Assembly: GCA_965644295.1 (NCBI GenBank)
Contig: CBFFRP010000247.1
Location: 1-64,000, forward strand
Length of the DNA stretch: 64,000 bases
Source: Paraphysomonas bandaiensis
Lineage: Eukaryota > Chrysophyceae
Direction: 5' to 3'
Part shown: one piece after another, positions 16,283 through 36,124 of the stretch
Numbering within the stretch: position 1 is the stretch's first letter
Layout: the number at the start of each line of letters is the position of its first letter
Position numbers and translations under genes: made by a program
Notes under the pieces: generated by a model
What the model was told of the DNA's origin: nothing
What the model saw: only the letters and a program-made list of their open reading frames with translations
Database searches by the model: none

Positions 16283-16912
16283 ATGAGCACCAGTGTGATC
16301 AAAGTGAACACCCCAAGCGTGTTCACGCTTGTTTCGAACCTAATAACAGTTGAAGCGGCGCTGGAGACCGTGTCTGAGAAGGAAGGAAACCAATCCTTCT
16401 TGGATCTCAAGGTTGCGTTTTATTACTCCAGGTTATCAGAGTTCTGTGACACTGTATTCATTGCTTACATGGTCAACAGGCAAGTGGATAAGTATTTGGC
16501 TTCTGGCGACGCATTTGTCTCGCGGCTGTCGACACAAGAAAGGCAGAAATTGTTGAAAACAGCTTCTGATTGCTTCATCGAGAAGCACGAAGAACTTGCG
16601 AAGTGCAAGATCAACCAAGCGAAAGGCAATTCGCTTTGGAAGAAATGGAAAAGACTCAGAGGAGTGATGCAGAATGAGGACATCCCTTTATGGAATGCCC
16701 TTGTCCAAAAGAACTCCGGCATTAATATCGATGAAATGCTTCTTCTGTTCAGACAGAAGAAGTATTTGGAGGCTGCCTCTGCAAAGCAAAACAAGAACAG
16801 AGTGATCCAAGATGATGATGAAGCGGTTGGTGATGAAGACTATGTAAATGAAGCGGTTGGTGATGTGAAGCGGCTGCACCATTTGATTCACCAGTCCTTC
16901 GTGGCGAATTAA
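16283..16912 (+). CDS. Orphan protein of 209 residues
   Basis: I do not recognise this protein. It has 209 residues, mostly helical in character, with charged segments such as WKKWKRLRG. It has a short internal duplication near the C-terminus (DEAVGDEDYVNEAVGDV) and no signal or membrane segment. It is intronless, and its base composition is closer to that of the host genes than to that of the viral genes. It is preceded by the hairpin-rich leader and followed after 44 bp by a 27-unit ATAC array. It could belong to a mobile element that I cannot name. Confidence 0.5.
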   Translation: MSTSVIKVNTPSVFTLVSNLITVEAALETVSEKEGNQSFLDLKVAFYYSRLSEFCDTVFIAYMVNRQVDKYLASGDAFVSRLSTQERQKLLKTASDCFIEKHEELAKCKINQAKGNSLWKKWKRLRGVMQNEDIPLWNALVQKNSGINIDEMLLLFRQKKYLEAASAKQNKNRVIQDDDEAVGDEDYVNEAVGDVKRLHHLIHQSFVAN

Positions 16913-16956
16913 GCTGTGGACCGAAGAAAAAGTTGGGCACTCTGTCCTCTGATAGT

Positions 16957-17064
16957 ATACATACATACATACATACATACATACATACATACATACATAC
17001 ATACATACATACATACATACATACATACATACATACATACATACATACATACATACATACATAC
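16957..17064. repeat. ATAC tetranucleotide array, 27 units
   Basis: A pure 108-bp array without variants, located between the orphan gene and the histidine kinase gene. Confidence 0.97.
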
Positions 17065-17377
17065 TCAGGTGCGATATGATCGCTTTTTTTATGGGGATAA
17101 TAACCCACAGAATCTGGCCAATCATTATTAGGAATCGTCTTGTGATTGGTACGGCGTGGACATATTGGCAGTTGTGTGGGAAGTGCTACGATATGAGTGT
17201 GCAGCAGAGTGGAGGGGGGGATGGACACACAGGAGCATGCTGGTTATGGTGCACAAACACCACAATTAATATCGTCCTTCTATAGCCATATTTACCGTTG
17301 AATCTTATCTTTCTGTTAGGGGATGACATCACAAGTGCAGTATCTCTGAGTATTATCAATTAGACCTTATACTAACT

Positions 17378-19885
17378 ATGGTCACATCGTATCTCCATCA
17401 ACTCCGCCCTCGTGATGTATGTGTGGTGGTAACGATCATCTCAACTCTAGTAACATTCTTACCTCTATTGATGGATCAGCAGTTCGCTGAAGCTCAATTG
17501 TTTGCATCTGTTGAATTGAGTAACGGAAAAGTGTTTCATGCTGCTTTAATTGCTACTTTTTTTACGTCTCTCCCGATGGCTTTGGATACTTTGATGGACT
17601 TTCAGCTGCAGCTTCGGATCACTATTCCGAGACACCTCATTGTAATTTCACTGGCCTTACCTGGTGTTTTGACATATCTTGCACACTTGAGTACAGATAG
17701 CTCTGGTACCGAAAGATTTGCATTCGTTAGTTTATTGGCCCGCGAAATTTTACTTCGAGGGTCTTTATTGTCTTTTATACTATGCGATAACTGTTCATGG
17801 AAAACTACATGTACTGTTGCTTGTGTATGGATCATGACAATGTTTTCGCTTCACACATTTCTCTGGAGACCGTTTCGACCCGATGTGGTTTCTTATTTGT
17901 GGAATACTCTTGGCAGGGCAATGTCTCTGTCGTCGGCTATTATTGTCGGTGCAATGATATTGCACCGCTGGAGGAAAGTAGCAAACGTATCATCAAAGTC
18001 GAAATATGAGGCTGCTTATGCTACCCTTTATCCATCACTGTTTACGCTTAATATCATTCTTAAATACATTTTACTCCTTACTACAAATGATATGGGGAAC
18101 TCTGGCTTTTCTGACGTTCTGATTTGCATTATCGCAACTACAATTCCAGGTCGGCAGGCACGGCATGAAAAGACAATAGCCGAGGTAAAAGTATTCCCTT
18201 CTAATGTAATTCTCACTCTATGTATTGCAGCATATTATAGAATCCAAGCGCGACTATGTCAGCTACATGTCCCACGAGATTCGCACCCCTCTAAACGCTG
18301 TGTATATGGGCATTCAATTGCTTGCAAAGGAGTGTGCAAACGGGATTACTGCAGTTGATGACGTCTTAGGTATTTTAGATGATATTGATACATCATGCAA
18401 AGTGGCTATAGATATTCTGAATGAGTTTTTACTGGCCAATAAATTGGAAGCTGGAAATGTTACATTGGAGAAGGAAACTATATCTGCTGCGAATATGATC
18501 AAGGAGGTAGCCGAGCCCTTTGGTGTTCAGGTGTGTCAGCATAATGTACAACTTACATTCTCGTTTTAGTTGTTTGTAGGCACGCCAGAAAGAGGTGACA
18601 TACACCTGCAGTGGTGACACTCACATCGATACCGCCCTGGTATTTGGGAACGTGCATATCAATGTAGACACGCGAAAAATTAGCCAAGTGCTACGCAATC
18701 TTATTTCTAATGCTTTAAAGTTTACGTGTATGCCTACCTCACTTCTCGATTTGCAGGAGCTCCTGTGTTGCAACCCGCCAACTCCGCAGTTTCGATCACT
18801 GTTTCGCATAGTATTCATCCATTGGTGACGGCATTTAGTGGAAGTAAATCAGTTGCGACTGTAAGTAGAGCAGCATGGGATCAGAGAAAGAATACTGACG
18901 TGCCGAGATTGTATGAATCTGACCGAGTGCTTCGAATTGAAGTGCATGACACTGGCGTGGGAATTTCTCCGGTAAAATTAAAATTTCGTATGTGTTACAG
19001 TGTAAAACTGAACTGTTTCAGGAAAATCAGTGCAAGCTTTTTGGTGAGGTGGTTCAATTTAATGCCGCAGAACTTCAGAATGGTGGTGGGTCTGGTATAG
19101 GCTTATGGAGTAAGTATATGTGTGTTTTGTTTGATGACATCTCACCTTGTCGTACGCTACAGTATCGAAAAAGATAGTGGACTTGCATGGAGGACGCATC
19201 GGTGTCACGTCGGAACCTGGAAAGGGATCTATGTTTTTCATTGAGTTAGACGTAGCCCCGCCTAATCAACCTACAATAATGTCACCTAGGATGGCATCTG
19301 TAACCCAAGAGAACTGTCGCTTGGATGCACGACAAAAGCTGCCAAGAAATTTACTTGTGAAGTTGGATTCTGCTGTTGTTCGAAGCATGAAAGTGCTTGT
19401 GGTAGATGACTCTGCTGTGAACCGAAAGATGTTGACACGCTTGATGGAACCCCGGGTGGGCCACATTTCTCAAGCTGAAAATGGCCTCGAGGCGGTCAAT
19501 AAAGTTCAAGATTCCATGCAAGTTGGATCTCACTTTGATTTAATTTTTATGGACTCTACTATGCCAGAAATGTGCGGCGCGGATGCCACTATACGTATTA
19601 GAGACATGGGGTACGAGGGAACGATAGTATTCTTAACAGGAAACGTTACACCTGAAGATATAGATCAGTTTTTAGCCTCTGGTGCTAATGATGTCATTAA
19701 GAAGCCATGTACTCTGGACACTATAGAGAAAGTATTAACAGCCATATGTAAGTACCTGTCTACGCACCTGTGATAGTTTAATATCATATCTTGTCCTTGT
19801 ATTAGTGGCAGAAAAGATCTGGCACCCTACAGATACATCTGGCGGCAAAGTTTTACCCTCAGATGCAGTGGACCGTGAACTCTAA
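17378..19885 (+). CDS. Membrane hybrid histidine kinase
   Basis: This gene encodes a sensor that autophosphorylates on His and passes phosphate to its own receiver Asp. Several hydrophobic helices (first about 250 residues, 17378-18140) form the membrane part. After an intron near 18185-18230 come the H-box (YMSHEIRTPLN), the N-box (ISQVLRNLISNALKFT), G1 (VHDTGVGISP), and F and G2 (GGGSGIGL, then KKIVDLHGGRIGV). Small introns interrupt it near 18570, 18730, 18975 and 19110. The receiver (19387-19750) has VLVVDDSAVNRK, FMDSTMPEMCG with the acceptor Asp, and VIKKP with the conserved Lys. The last exon (19806-19885) adds a short polar tail. All key residues are in place. The ligand is unknown, since no extracellular sensor domain is evident. 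Confidence 0.85.
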
Positions 19886-20682
19886 CACTATTAATTCCTT
19901 TACTTGAAAATTACATTGCTTTGAGCAAGTTCATTTTTCCATTTAAGGTTTTACTAGTCTTATATGGATATTTTTGTTTGTTTGGGCAAGTTATGACTGT
20001 CTATGTCTGCGCAATCCACTACAAACTAAAGCGTTTTAGTATATGGGCAATATGCTCCAAAGATAAAAGATATTATGTAGCTATAACTGTGAAACCTAAG
20101 TATTGTATCATGATTCAAGATACGGAAGTTGAGCAGTGGTGATATGAACGAAATAACTGATATGACATGTTTTACATGACAACACACACAATTGTGAATG
20201 CAATTATAATAAAGAGTCTTTCTAGTTTCATTACTATAAACTTTTCTCAATGATCTTAATTGTTAAAAATGACCAATAATCAATATTCCTTACTTCATAA
20301 ATAGTGACATCATGTAATATGTAATGATTCACCAGTCAAATAGATGGTGAATTTATAGTCAAGCTCTCAATGTATAATCGACACTAAATCAACGAGAATA
20401 TATACCAGGTAGTTCATATTTGGAATGGTGTATATTGCATATTTCCTTTAATTTTAGGCGACATGTCAGTGGTATGTTGTGAGACACCCTTTAGGAGAAA
20501 AATGGATGTCAACTACTATTTTCCATATAACTAGCATAAGGTGTTTTTAAACCGATAAAATACTCAACAGAACTTCGGTAATACTCCTTTGAAACAATGT
20601 CTTCATACAACTATTAAACAACCCTACGTACATTTCTACCTATCAACTGAATACACACTGACCTTAACAAAAAGTATACTTA
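19886..20682. other. Intergenic, no gene seen
   Basis: This is an AT-rich spacer between the 3' ends of two convergent genes. I see no repeat or gene in it. Confidence 0.5.
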
Positions 20683-28548
<7,866 letters not shown>

Positions 28549-29485
28549 CTCAGATATACACACGACGGGGGGGGGACTATACAGGGGGCTGGGCTATAAG
28601 GAGATGACTATACAGAGATCACACACTCCACTCTATTACAATAACAATATATCGTATTGGTCAACAGCACATGTATGTATGTATATGCGTGTGGAGGTTC
28701 TTATGATGATACTAACCTCATTATGAGGAGCGTCGTTAAGACCTACCCACACATACATACATACATACACACATACACACATGCACTCTGAGAGTATTTG
28801 AAAAAATCCACTCCTTTTGGGTAAAAATACCATAATTACAGATAGAAATCGTGTTTTTTTATGGTACAAATATCTTAATTTATAATAAAATTATCGGTTT
28901 TTATAATCGTGTTATTTGTGCAACTGCTAGAGCAGAATTTTCTGAAGAAGCATTTGAAAAATTTCATTCCTGACTACCGCTTATACGCCGTATACGTGTT
29001 GTATATAATGTCTAGTAGATGTATATATACATAAGTACGGTCTATGTATATATATGGGTACGGTGTCTACTATATACTGTGTACATGTATGTACACCTGT
29101 ATATACATAGGTACGATATATGTATATATATAGGTACGGTGACTGTATACTGTAGATGTATGTACACCTGTATATACACAGGTACGGTGTATGTATATAT
29201 ATAGGTACCTGTCTATATACTGCTGTACATGTATGTACACCTGTATATACACAGGTACGGTGAGTTGGTGTGTAGGTACGGTATGGGACGGGGACGGGGC
29301 GGTTAAGGTCGAGAGGTGCGTGTACAGGCTCTTGTTAGCTTAGTTAGTTAGTCAGTTAGTCAGTCAGTCAGTTAGGTCGAGCAGTTGGGAGTTAGGCAGA
29401 CACTACACGATAGTAGTTCAACTACCCCTCTCATCAACTAGCAATACCAGTGATCTGATCTCTGATAGGAGCTCTCTGCAGTCGT
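28549..29485. other. Intergenic with ACAT runs and a minisatellite
   Basis: No gene is recognised. A short ACAT run lies near 28748-28770, upstream of the EML start. From about 29020 to 29265 a minisatellite of about 65 bp is repeated three to four times (phrases GTACACCTGTATATAC and ATATATAGGTACGGT). GTTAGTCA-type repeats lie at 29340-29375. Confidence 0.6.
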
Positions 29486-29642
29486 ATGAGTCTCACTGGA
29501 TTCATACGTAGAATTCGAGGCAATCCACACCCTCCTACACAGCAACCAGCACAGCCATCAACGCAATCACTAACACAAGAGAAACATGAGAGCCTACAGA
29601 AACAAGTGCAGCGAGTGAAGGATGAGGCCACACTCGGGCAAG

Positions 29643-29673
<31 letters not shown>

Positions 29674-31047
29674 TAGTGCTGCATGCATGTGCTGCTCATA
29701 GTATTGACAGTGTTACGGTCATCATGTTAGAGTTATGTGGGTCTTAGTGGTATTAGTACGAGAGTTCTGTCTGTTATCTGCATGATGAGTTAAGATTCTG
29801 TATGAGATCACTAACGTCTTCAATTGAACAGAACACACAAGAAGAGCAAAAGCAAACACACACACAGTGTTTCTCTGCAGAAATCTAAACGACAGCTATT
29901 AAAAGAAGAGTTTAAACGAGAACTAAGTCTGCAGAAGGATGAAGAAAGAAAGTACAAATTCATCCAACGAGAGGTTAGTACTGAGGGCTCTCTTTTCATT
30001 TGAATCCCTTAATTCGGTACATGTGTATTTCAGGAAAGCCGCAAAGTGGAGGAGGAGAAACGTAAACAAGCTGCTGAGAGGGCACAAGAGATTGTTATGC
30101 AGGAAGTGAGACAAGGCCGCGAGGAGTATTGGAAGAAGGTGGCCAATCAACAGCGAGAAGAAGCGAAGAAATATGGAAAGTACAACAATACGACGACTAT
30201 GGGGTGTCCTACATCTGGGGCCGTTTTAGATAATTTTTTTCAAGGGGCCTTGAATGAAAAGGGTCCTCTCCGTTCGACTTCTGCGCCATTGGACGCACAT
30301 GACAACGACAGTGATGAGGAAGCGAATAGCAGTGAGTGTAGACCATATGAAATATTACAAATTATGAAGACTGAAGATCCACGCACTAAGTGGAGCGCAG
30401 CACGCATGGTGGAGAAACCGCAGGTTACAAGTAGCAGTTCAGAGACAGTTGATATGCCCCTTGCCAAGGAGACGGTAGCAAATAAAAGTAAACCGAAAAT
30501 TGGTAGCCAGATCGCAGCATATAACACAGAGCGACGATTAAAATACGTACGGCAGAAGTATGCTAAAAATTGTACTACTACACCAAGTTCTGATATATCT
30601 GATTATGCGGAGGTGGTGAAGTTGCAGGAGGAGCTTGACCAGCTGCGTCGCGCGTATGCATATCACAAGCAGTCGGTGGACAAACTCAATGGAGCGATTA
30701 AAAAAATTTTCGTCATGTTGCGCCAAAGAGAACTTAGTCTGGAGGAAATGGGGAATGGTCAAAGTAAATATACTAAAGGGATTCAAGGGGAGATGCCCGC
30801 GTCCCTGAATGTAGACGAAATAAGCTCGGCTGCGAGTGTGGATTACCAACATGAGCTCCAATTGCAAGTCGAGCAACTTCATAGGTCCCGTGTAACAGCC
30901 GAAGAGAAGAGAGAACTATTCATGGGGAAATTAGCTGCATTGGAGGTGAAAATTTGTGATATAGAGAACACTTTGTCAGAAATAAGAGATAGGGCTACGA
31001 AGGCGGTAGAAGACACTGGTCACCTTCCACGAATAGGAAAGTCTTAA
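29486..31047 (+). CDS. Coiled-coil protein, unrecognised
   Basis: The exons are 29486 to about 29642, about 29835-29972, and about 30034-31047. The first exon (MSLTGFIRRIRGNPHPPTQQ) is basic and Pro/Gln-rich. The middle and the start of the third are charged helix (KRQLLKEEFKRELSLQ; EEEKRKQAAERAQEIVMQEV). A Ser/Thr-rich linker is followed by further coiled coil (LQEELDQLRRAYAYHKQS; LQLQVEQLHRSRVTAEEKRE). I do not recognise a family. The first intron begins in a GTCT repeat (29641-29672), so its donor is uncertain. A cytoskeletal role would be a guess. Confidence 0.6.
29641..29673. repeat. GTCT microsatellite
   Basis: About eight TGTC units, at or inside the first intron of the coiled-coil gene. 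Confidence 0.9.
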
Positions 31048-31796
31048 ACTTTATTTATATGATTTTTACTGTATGTATAGAAGTGATTTTGTAACTGAGA
31101 TGTGTGGCATAGATTACTATGAGTAATATGCATCTATCGAATTCTTTTTGTGCGGTGTGACGGGTAAATAAACTTAACATATGTAGTACATTAGACTTAC
31201 GGAATTCTTCTTACTTCATGTTAGAGTTGGACATTTCACTCAAGCTAATCTTGCTCTACATCTAACCAATATTAACCCGTACACCCATGAGTTCATTTAA
31301 CCCCATTAAGACTATTTTCTCACTTTAACTGCACAATATATACACACAACGGGAGAGCAGGGACACAGCCAGTAAATACTACCACTTTATACTTTATACC
31401 ATTACTTATTCGAAGAATCCCCCTCCTCCCGCTGTATGTGTTATATATTGCATCATACTGTAGAACTCTGGAACACTTCAATGATAACTTAATCGAATCT
31501 ACATCCTCTTGATAATCTTTTGAACGACACTAATGAAGTATACACTAGGCATCTTTAATATCTTTATATTGGCAATCAAAAATATTGTGAAGTATCTATG
31601 TCTTATTCGCACAGTCTTATTATATCTTAGAATCAGTATTTCCGCGGAGAAACAATAATAGCAGCACAGCAAGTGCATGCAGCACGGCAGTGATAGAGAA
31701 ACTATACACCTGAAATATTGAGAAAGGAATATACACATAAAAATAAAAATCACTCCAAATATGCTCATACTATATATTTAGCAAGAAACATCGAGT
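31048..31796. mobile_element. Gap containing a decayed copia LTR (31219-31475)
   Basis: From 31219 the sequence reads TGTTAGAGTTGGACATTTCA, as in the LTR at 14156. Near 31445-31475 it ends GCATCATACTGTAGAACTC then GGAACA, with unrelated sequence inserted between. There is no gene in the rest. Confidence 0.55.
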
Positions 31797-32589
31797 TTAT
31801 TTTTCAGAGTCAGCGTTATTGCTCTCTTTGCTGGGGGTATCTGGCTGTGGTAATTCTTTGCCGGGCCCATCTTTCGTAGGGGAGGTTGACGACGCGGCTA
31901 CACATAACAATAAAAAATAAATTAACAATTACGCATACAACTTACGCATTGCAACAAGATTAGAAACTTGATGCATGTCAAGCATGTATCTGAAGTCATC
32001 AAGAGATATAACGCCATCTCCGTCCACATCTGCTGTCTGTCACAACAATTGAAATATCAGGCAATGCAACTGTGAGAATGACATAACACATACTCTGGTA
32101 ATAATTTCAATTTCATGATCAGTAATTTCACCAAATCCAAAGTTCTCGAATACCTCCCTTAGTTTAGCGGCAGATATACAGCCCTCTCCAGCTGGATCGT
32201 AAGCCTACACCCAATAGCTATAAGTTACGCAACTTAACATACATATAAATATTCACTTTAAACGCCTCCGCAATGGGATCAAAATTAGTGACTTCATTAT
32301 CAATTAAAAGATCTTTTAAATCTTGTACTGTCATTTCTCTGCGATTATTCATCAAGAATCGGTACTCTTTCGCGGTCATATTGGGGAAAAACACACCCAA
32401 CCGCTTCTTAAGATTGGCTAAAGATAACTTCCCTGTTTTATCAGTATCCAAAAAATCAAATGCTAATTTAATTTCATCTTGAGTGATATGAACCCCTCCA
32501 CGAGCGTTCTTCTTAACTTTCTGTTCTGATGACATCGTGTCTCTTCTATTGCCAACAACAGACTTCTTACGGGGCTTATTTGATGACAT
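31797..32589 (-). CDS. EF-hand calcium-binding protein (calmodulin/centrin group)
   Basis: Four exons (about 32589-32257, 32208-32100, 32038-31948, 31905-31797) encode roughly 210 residues. The first 30 residues are basic. EF-hand 1 is DTDKTGKLSLANL. EF-hand 2 is degenerate (MNNRREMTVQDL). EF-hand 3 is DPAGEGCISAAKL. EF-hand 4 (DVDGDGVISLDDF) is canonical. The basic N-terminal extension and four hands resemble centrins and related flagellar calcium proteins. A Ser/Pro/Lys-rich tail ends the protein (final residues NNADSEK). A calcium sensor role is well supported; the partner is unknown. Confidence 0.75.
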
Positions 32590-33128
32590 GTTTGCTTAAT
32601 GGTATGGCTAATGGAGTTATCTAATAGATGAGTGTTGTTTGTATGCAAGAGGAGGGTCTGGAGAGCTGGGAGGGCTGCTAAAGAGGGAGGTGTGCTTATA
32701 TGTGTGTATATATATGTGTATATATGTGTGTATATACAGACCATCGGCACGTGGAGGTGAATGTAACTGTAATCTACACAGACTACCATACTTTAGATGG
32801 ACTACACTGGACTACACTGAACATCTGCTGATGATGCTGTACAGAGTATATACACAAAACTGGATGTTTTTAGAATTACTAAATAAATCCCTGTTATTTA
32901 GCTCATCTCTATGGAAATACAGGATTTTTATGCCATTCATGGGGTTTCTAGGTCTCTGTGGTGTGTATGTGCGGCAGTGTGAGTCTCGAGATCTGCTGCA
33001 TGCACATGGCTGCATGCATCCCTCAACCTCTCCAGGATCGATCAATGGGCTCCAGTTCAATTGATTTATAGAGATTCCAGTCATATCTACTGCCGATTGA
33101 TTGAAGGGAAGGGTACGAGTAGTGGGCT
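32590..33128. other. Divergent intergenic spacer
   Basis: It contains a GTGTATATAT-type dinucleotide-rich stretch near 32698-32740. I see no gene. Confidence 0.5.
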
Positions 33129-34002
33129 ATGGATCCCTCTGCATCAGAGCCCTCTACACACACCACACACACCGCTGCCACTAGCAGCATGAGTAACAGT
33201 GAGACTCATGCAGTGAGTGATCATCGAGAGACTAAACGAAGACGACGCAGTCGATGGGACTCAAGTGAATCTTATGGGACCCCGTTAAGCAGCATACACA
33301 CACAGCAGTGTGCAGGTATGGACTACAGGCGTATGTATGATGCGATGAGTCACTCGTATGCGCAGATCACACCCCATCATCTCAACCAATCACATCCCCT
33401 CTTCTCTCTCAGCCTACATCTGATCCTAACACTAACTCAACGGCATGTCGAATATACGTGGGTTCTCTTCATTATGAACTCAAAATCCCAGAAATCAAAA
33501 TGCTGTTTTCTTCTTTTGGTAATATTGTTGATGTTGACCTGTCGATGGAACCTGGCACAGATCGCAGCAAAGGCTATTGCTTCATTGAGTATGATACTCC
33601 AGCTGCCGCCGAAGCAGCAATGGCTATGAATAACTTTGAGTTGGCTGGAAGAAATGTAAGAGGATTTTGTGTATTGTATGTAGCTAACTCGCACAGTATC
33701 CTGTATATCCGAATTATGTGTATTGGTATGTGTAATATGTGCGTAGATAAAAGTGGGGCGACCACACAGCACATGCGGCGGAGCGTCTACGTCTGTGCCT
33801 CCTCCTGTGCTATCCCCTCATATGACTCCAAAAGAGCAAGCACAGGTTTGGATACACGCTTTGCACACAACGCAGAGAATCGTATATAACGAGCCACCCA
33901 TCTGTTTAGTTATAGTGTTTACTTATATACTTTCTTTTCTTACTATTATATTCGTAGATATTATTAGCTCAAGCAATAGCCCATCCTGAAGGGAACACAT
34001 AG
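33129..34002 (+). CDS. PUF60-like splicing factor, single-RRM short form
   Basis: This is an RNA-recognition-motif protein related to PUF60 (poly-U-binding splicing factor). The Ser/Thr-rich N-terminus contains KRRRRSRWDSSE. An exon starting near 33411 encodes RRM1, with CRIYVGSLHYEL as RNP2 and KGYCFIEYDTP as RNP1. After an intron comes VGRPHSTCGGASTSVPPP, corresponding to the post-RRM1 linker of PUF60 (GRP...). The last exon reads ILLAQAIAHPEGNT and a stop. PUF60 normally has a second RRM and a C-terminal U2AF-homology RRM; neither is present before the stop. The copy is therefore a short form or a 3'-truncated one. Confidence 0.6.
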
Positions 34003-34984
34003 ATTGTGCTTCTTGACTTAGTGGAACTAAGAAGTAGGTTTTTTACATAATGTACAGTATCTTGTTGATGATTATTTGGAAATATACAGCAATACTATAG
34101 TTTGTGTTTTTGCTGTATCAGGCGACTTGAGTTTACGTAATTAATACTATTGAATGATGCTTCCATTTATATCGACAACAATCTGTGAGAACGAGGAGGA
34201 GAGGAGAGAGGATATTATAGCTATTTAAATTTAAAATCTAAAATAACTTCTATTGACACTGAGAACGCAAACTTACAATGTCAAATTTCTTCTACACGAA
34301 GTATTTTAATATTTTATGTTTGGTCAGATACACGTATTAACTTCTTATGTTAAAATTTCATTGTTTCTGCATTCCTGATCAATTAAAAGCTGTTGTTTTA
34401 GGTTTATGTTCTTGATAATACAGTGTGAATGTCTAATTATTAGCAATAGGCGTGTAAGAGTCAGAACTAAAGTAGCAAAACAATTTAACTAAACAGTGCT
34501 CAGTGCTTAACTCTGATATCCTACTACTTGGCGCTACTAAAGCTGCTTGTGCGTCACCGCAAGTACCAAGATGCAACCACTTCGCTTTCTGTTCTAAAGG
34601 TCAACATATATAAAGATCTGATTATTACATGAGAGAACTACTTTGTTTTTAGCTATCTACGACTTTGGACTAGTGGTATCAAAGTTGCTAAAAACTGGGT
34701 TGTCTCGGGACTGCTTGTGCATTGCTGCAAGCACCTTGGTGCAACCATCCCTTGTGTTGGGCTTAGTCCGGTGGTCTTCCTTTGGGTAATGTCTCTGCCG
34801 GTCCGGAGCCACTTGTGGACCGGGATGTGGAGGGTGGGATTTTGATTCGGGGGTGTGAGTCGGTGACAGAGGATCCGGGAGCTCCAGTCGTGTCTGAGTT
34901 TCGTTTGTAGGTGAGAGTCGTTTGTATCCGGGCCGGAGCTTCTAAAGGTCAACAGCCCGGATGCTTGACTTCAGTAGGCAGCCC
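34003..34984. other. Gap with repeat debris
   Basis: Two related copies of about 60 bp (TGCTTGTGCGTCACCGCAAG near 34547 and TGCTTGTGCATTGCTGCAAG near 34710) and the dispersed phrase TTATTAGCAATAGGCGT (near 34437) occur here. A 100-residue frame on the minus strand (34653-34952) lacks any domain and is taken as chance. Confidence 0.45.
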
Positions 34985-35349
34985 TGTTAGAATTGGATAC
35001 TTTACTGAAGCTAACTTTGCTTTACACGTAAACTTTAATCTTGCTTTGTTGAACACAATGCACTTACAAGTAAGAAATTTTAATTATTATTCTGAACACT
35101 TCACTACATATTCATGTAAACATCTGGTGAACATCAGTTCACAGCAACATCTGTTTATCATATGTTCACCAATCACTCCTATACCTTATATAGTCACACA
35201 ACAGTAACTGTAGTCACACAACAGTAACTGAATTTAATTCTTTTGTAACCATAATCGCCCGTTACACCTATTAGTTGACTCCACCTATTGCCCACTATTA
35301 ACTCACTTCAATTACTCAAGACATATCGCATCATACTGTAGAACTGTAT
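34985..35349 (-). mobile_element. Copia LTR, second well-preserved copy
   Basis: It is highly similar to the LTR at 14156-14512 through most of its length (phrases TTGAACACAATGCACTT and AATTATTATTCTGAACACTT), with a short tandem duplication of TAGTCACACAACAGTAACTG near 35188-35229. No coding part is adjacent, so it is a solo LTR. Confidence 0.75.
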
Positions 35350-36124
35350 AAGGCCAATACCCCGGATGCCCTTGAGATGGGCCCATTCCCGGATGTCAGT
35401 TTATACGTTAAGGCCCAAAGACGTCTACACAAGTGACACTCATTAGTGTCCCTTCTTGTACCACACAAGCATTTGAGCATTTGGCTATGAGTGGGCAAAA
35501 TAATATCTGCTGACTTTATCTTTGCGGCTTATATTAGTTTCCCGGAGAAATATCTCCGGTACTTATTCCCCATAACACCACGAAAAGGTGCGAGTCCGAG
35601 TTGAGGATGAATAAAGCAGTACTCAGGGACAATATTCTATGAAATTTAATGATAGGCTATAAAATAGAACTAACTGCGCTCAACTCTTTTATGTTATTCT
35701 AATGATATGTGGCGAAGATGACATGGACCAGAACTTAATCGGTATAAGAATTGGTTTCTGAACAAGAGCATATTCTTATTTATCTTTTCCATAGTACTGT
35801 TGATAACAATAACAACAACAACTCCTTTACGCACTACTTCAACACCAACATTAGGAATTATTTAACATTTATCATTCCTCGTCGTCATATTATCATTCCA
35901 TGTCATAGTATTCAAAATTAGCCACGCTGAATGGTGTACGACTACGTTCTACAATAAATGCCTAATATGCTAGAGACAATATGACATTTTCTTGAAAATA
36001 AAATAAGGACTTTTATTTCACACCAAAATAACCCACACTAAAAAAGGGATGTAGTTTCTGGACGCGCAGATAACGGAAGGGGCTCCCTATATAGCATATT
36101 AAAGCATACATTTGGCTACACAGT
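35350..36124. other. Intergenic, no gene seen
   Basis: I see no gene or clear repeat. There is an inverted pair GGAGAAATATCTCC near 35544. Confidence 0.4.

Noticed and set aside
34653-34952. 99-residue minus-strand gene
   Set aside because: No domain, located in repeat debris, with no splice or promoter support.
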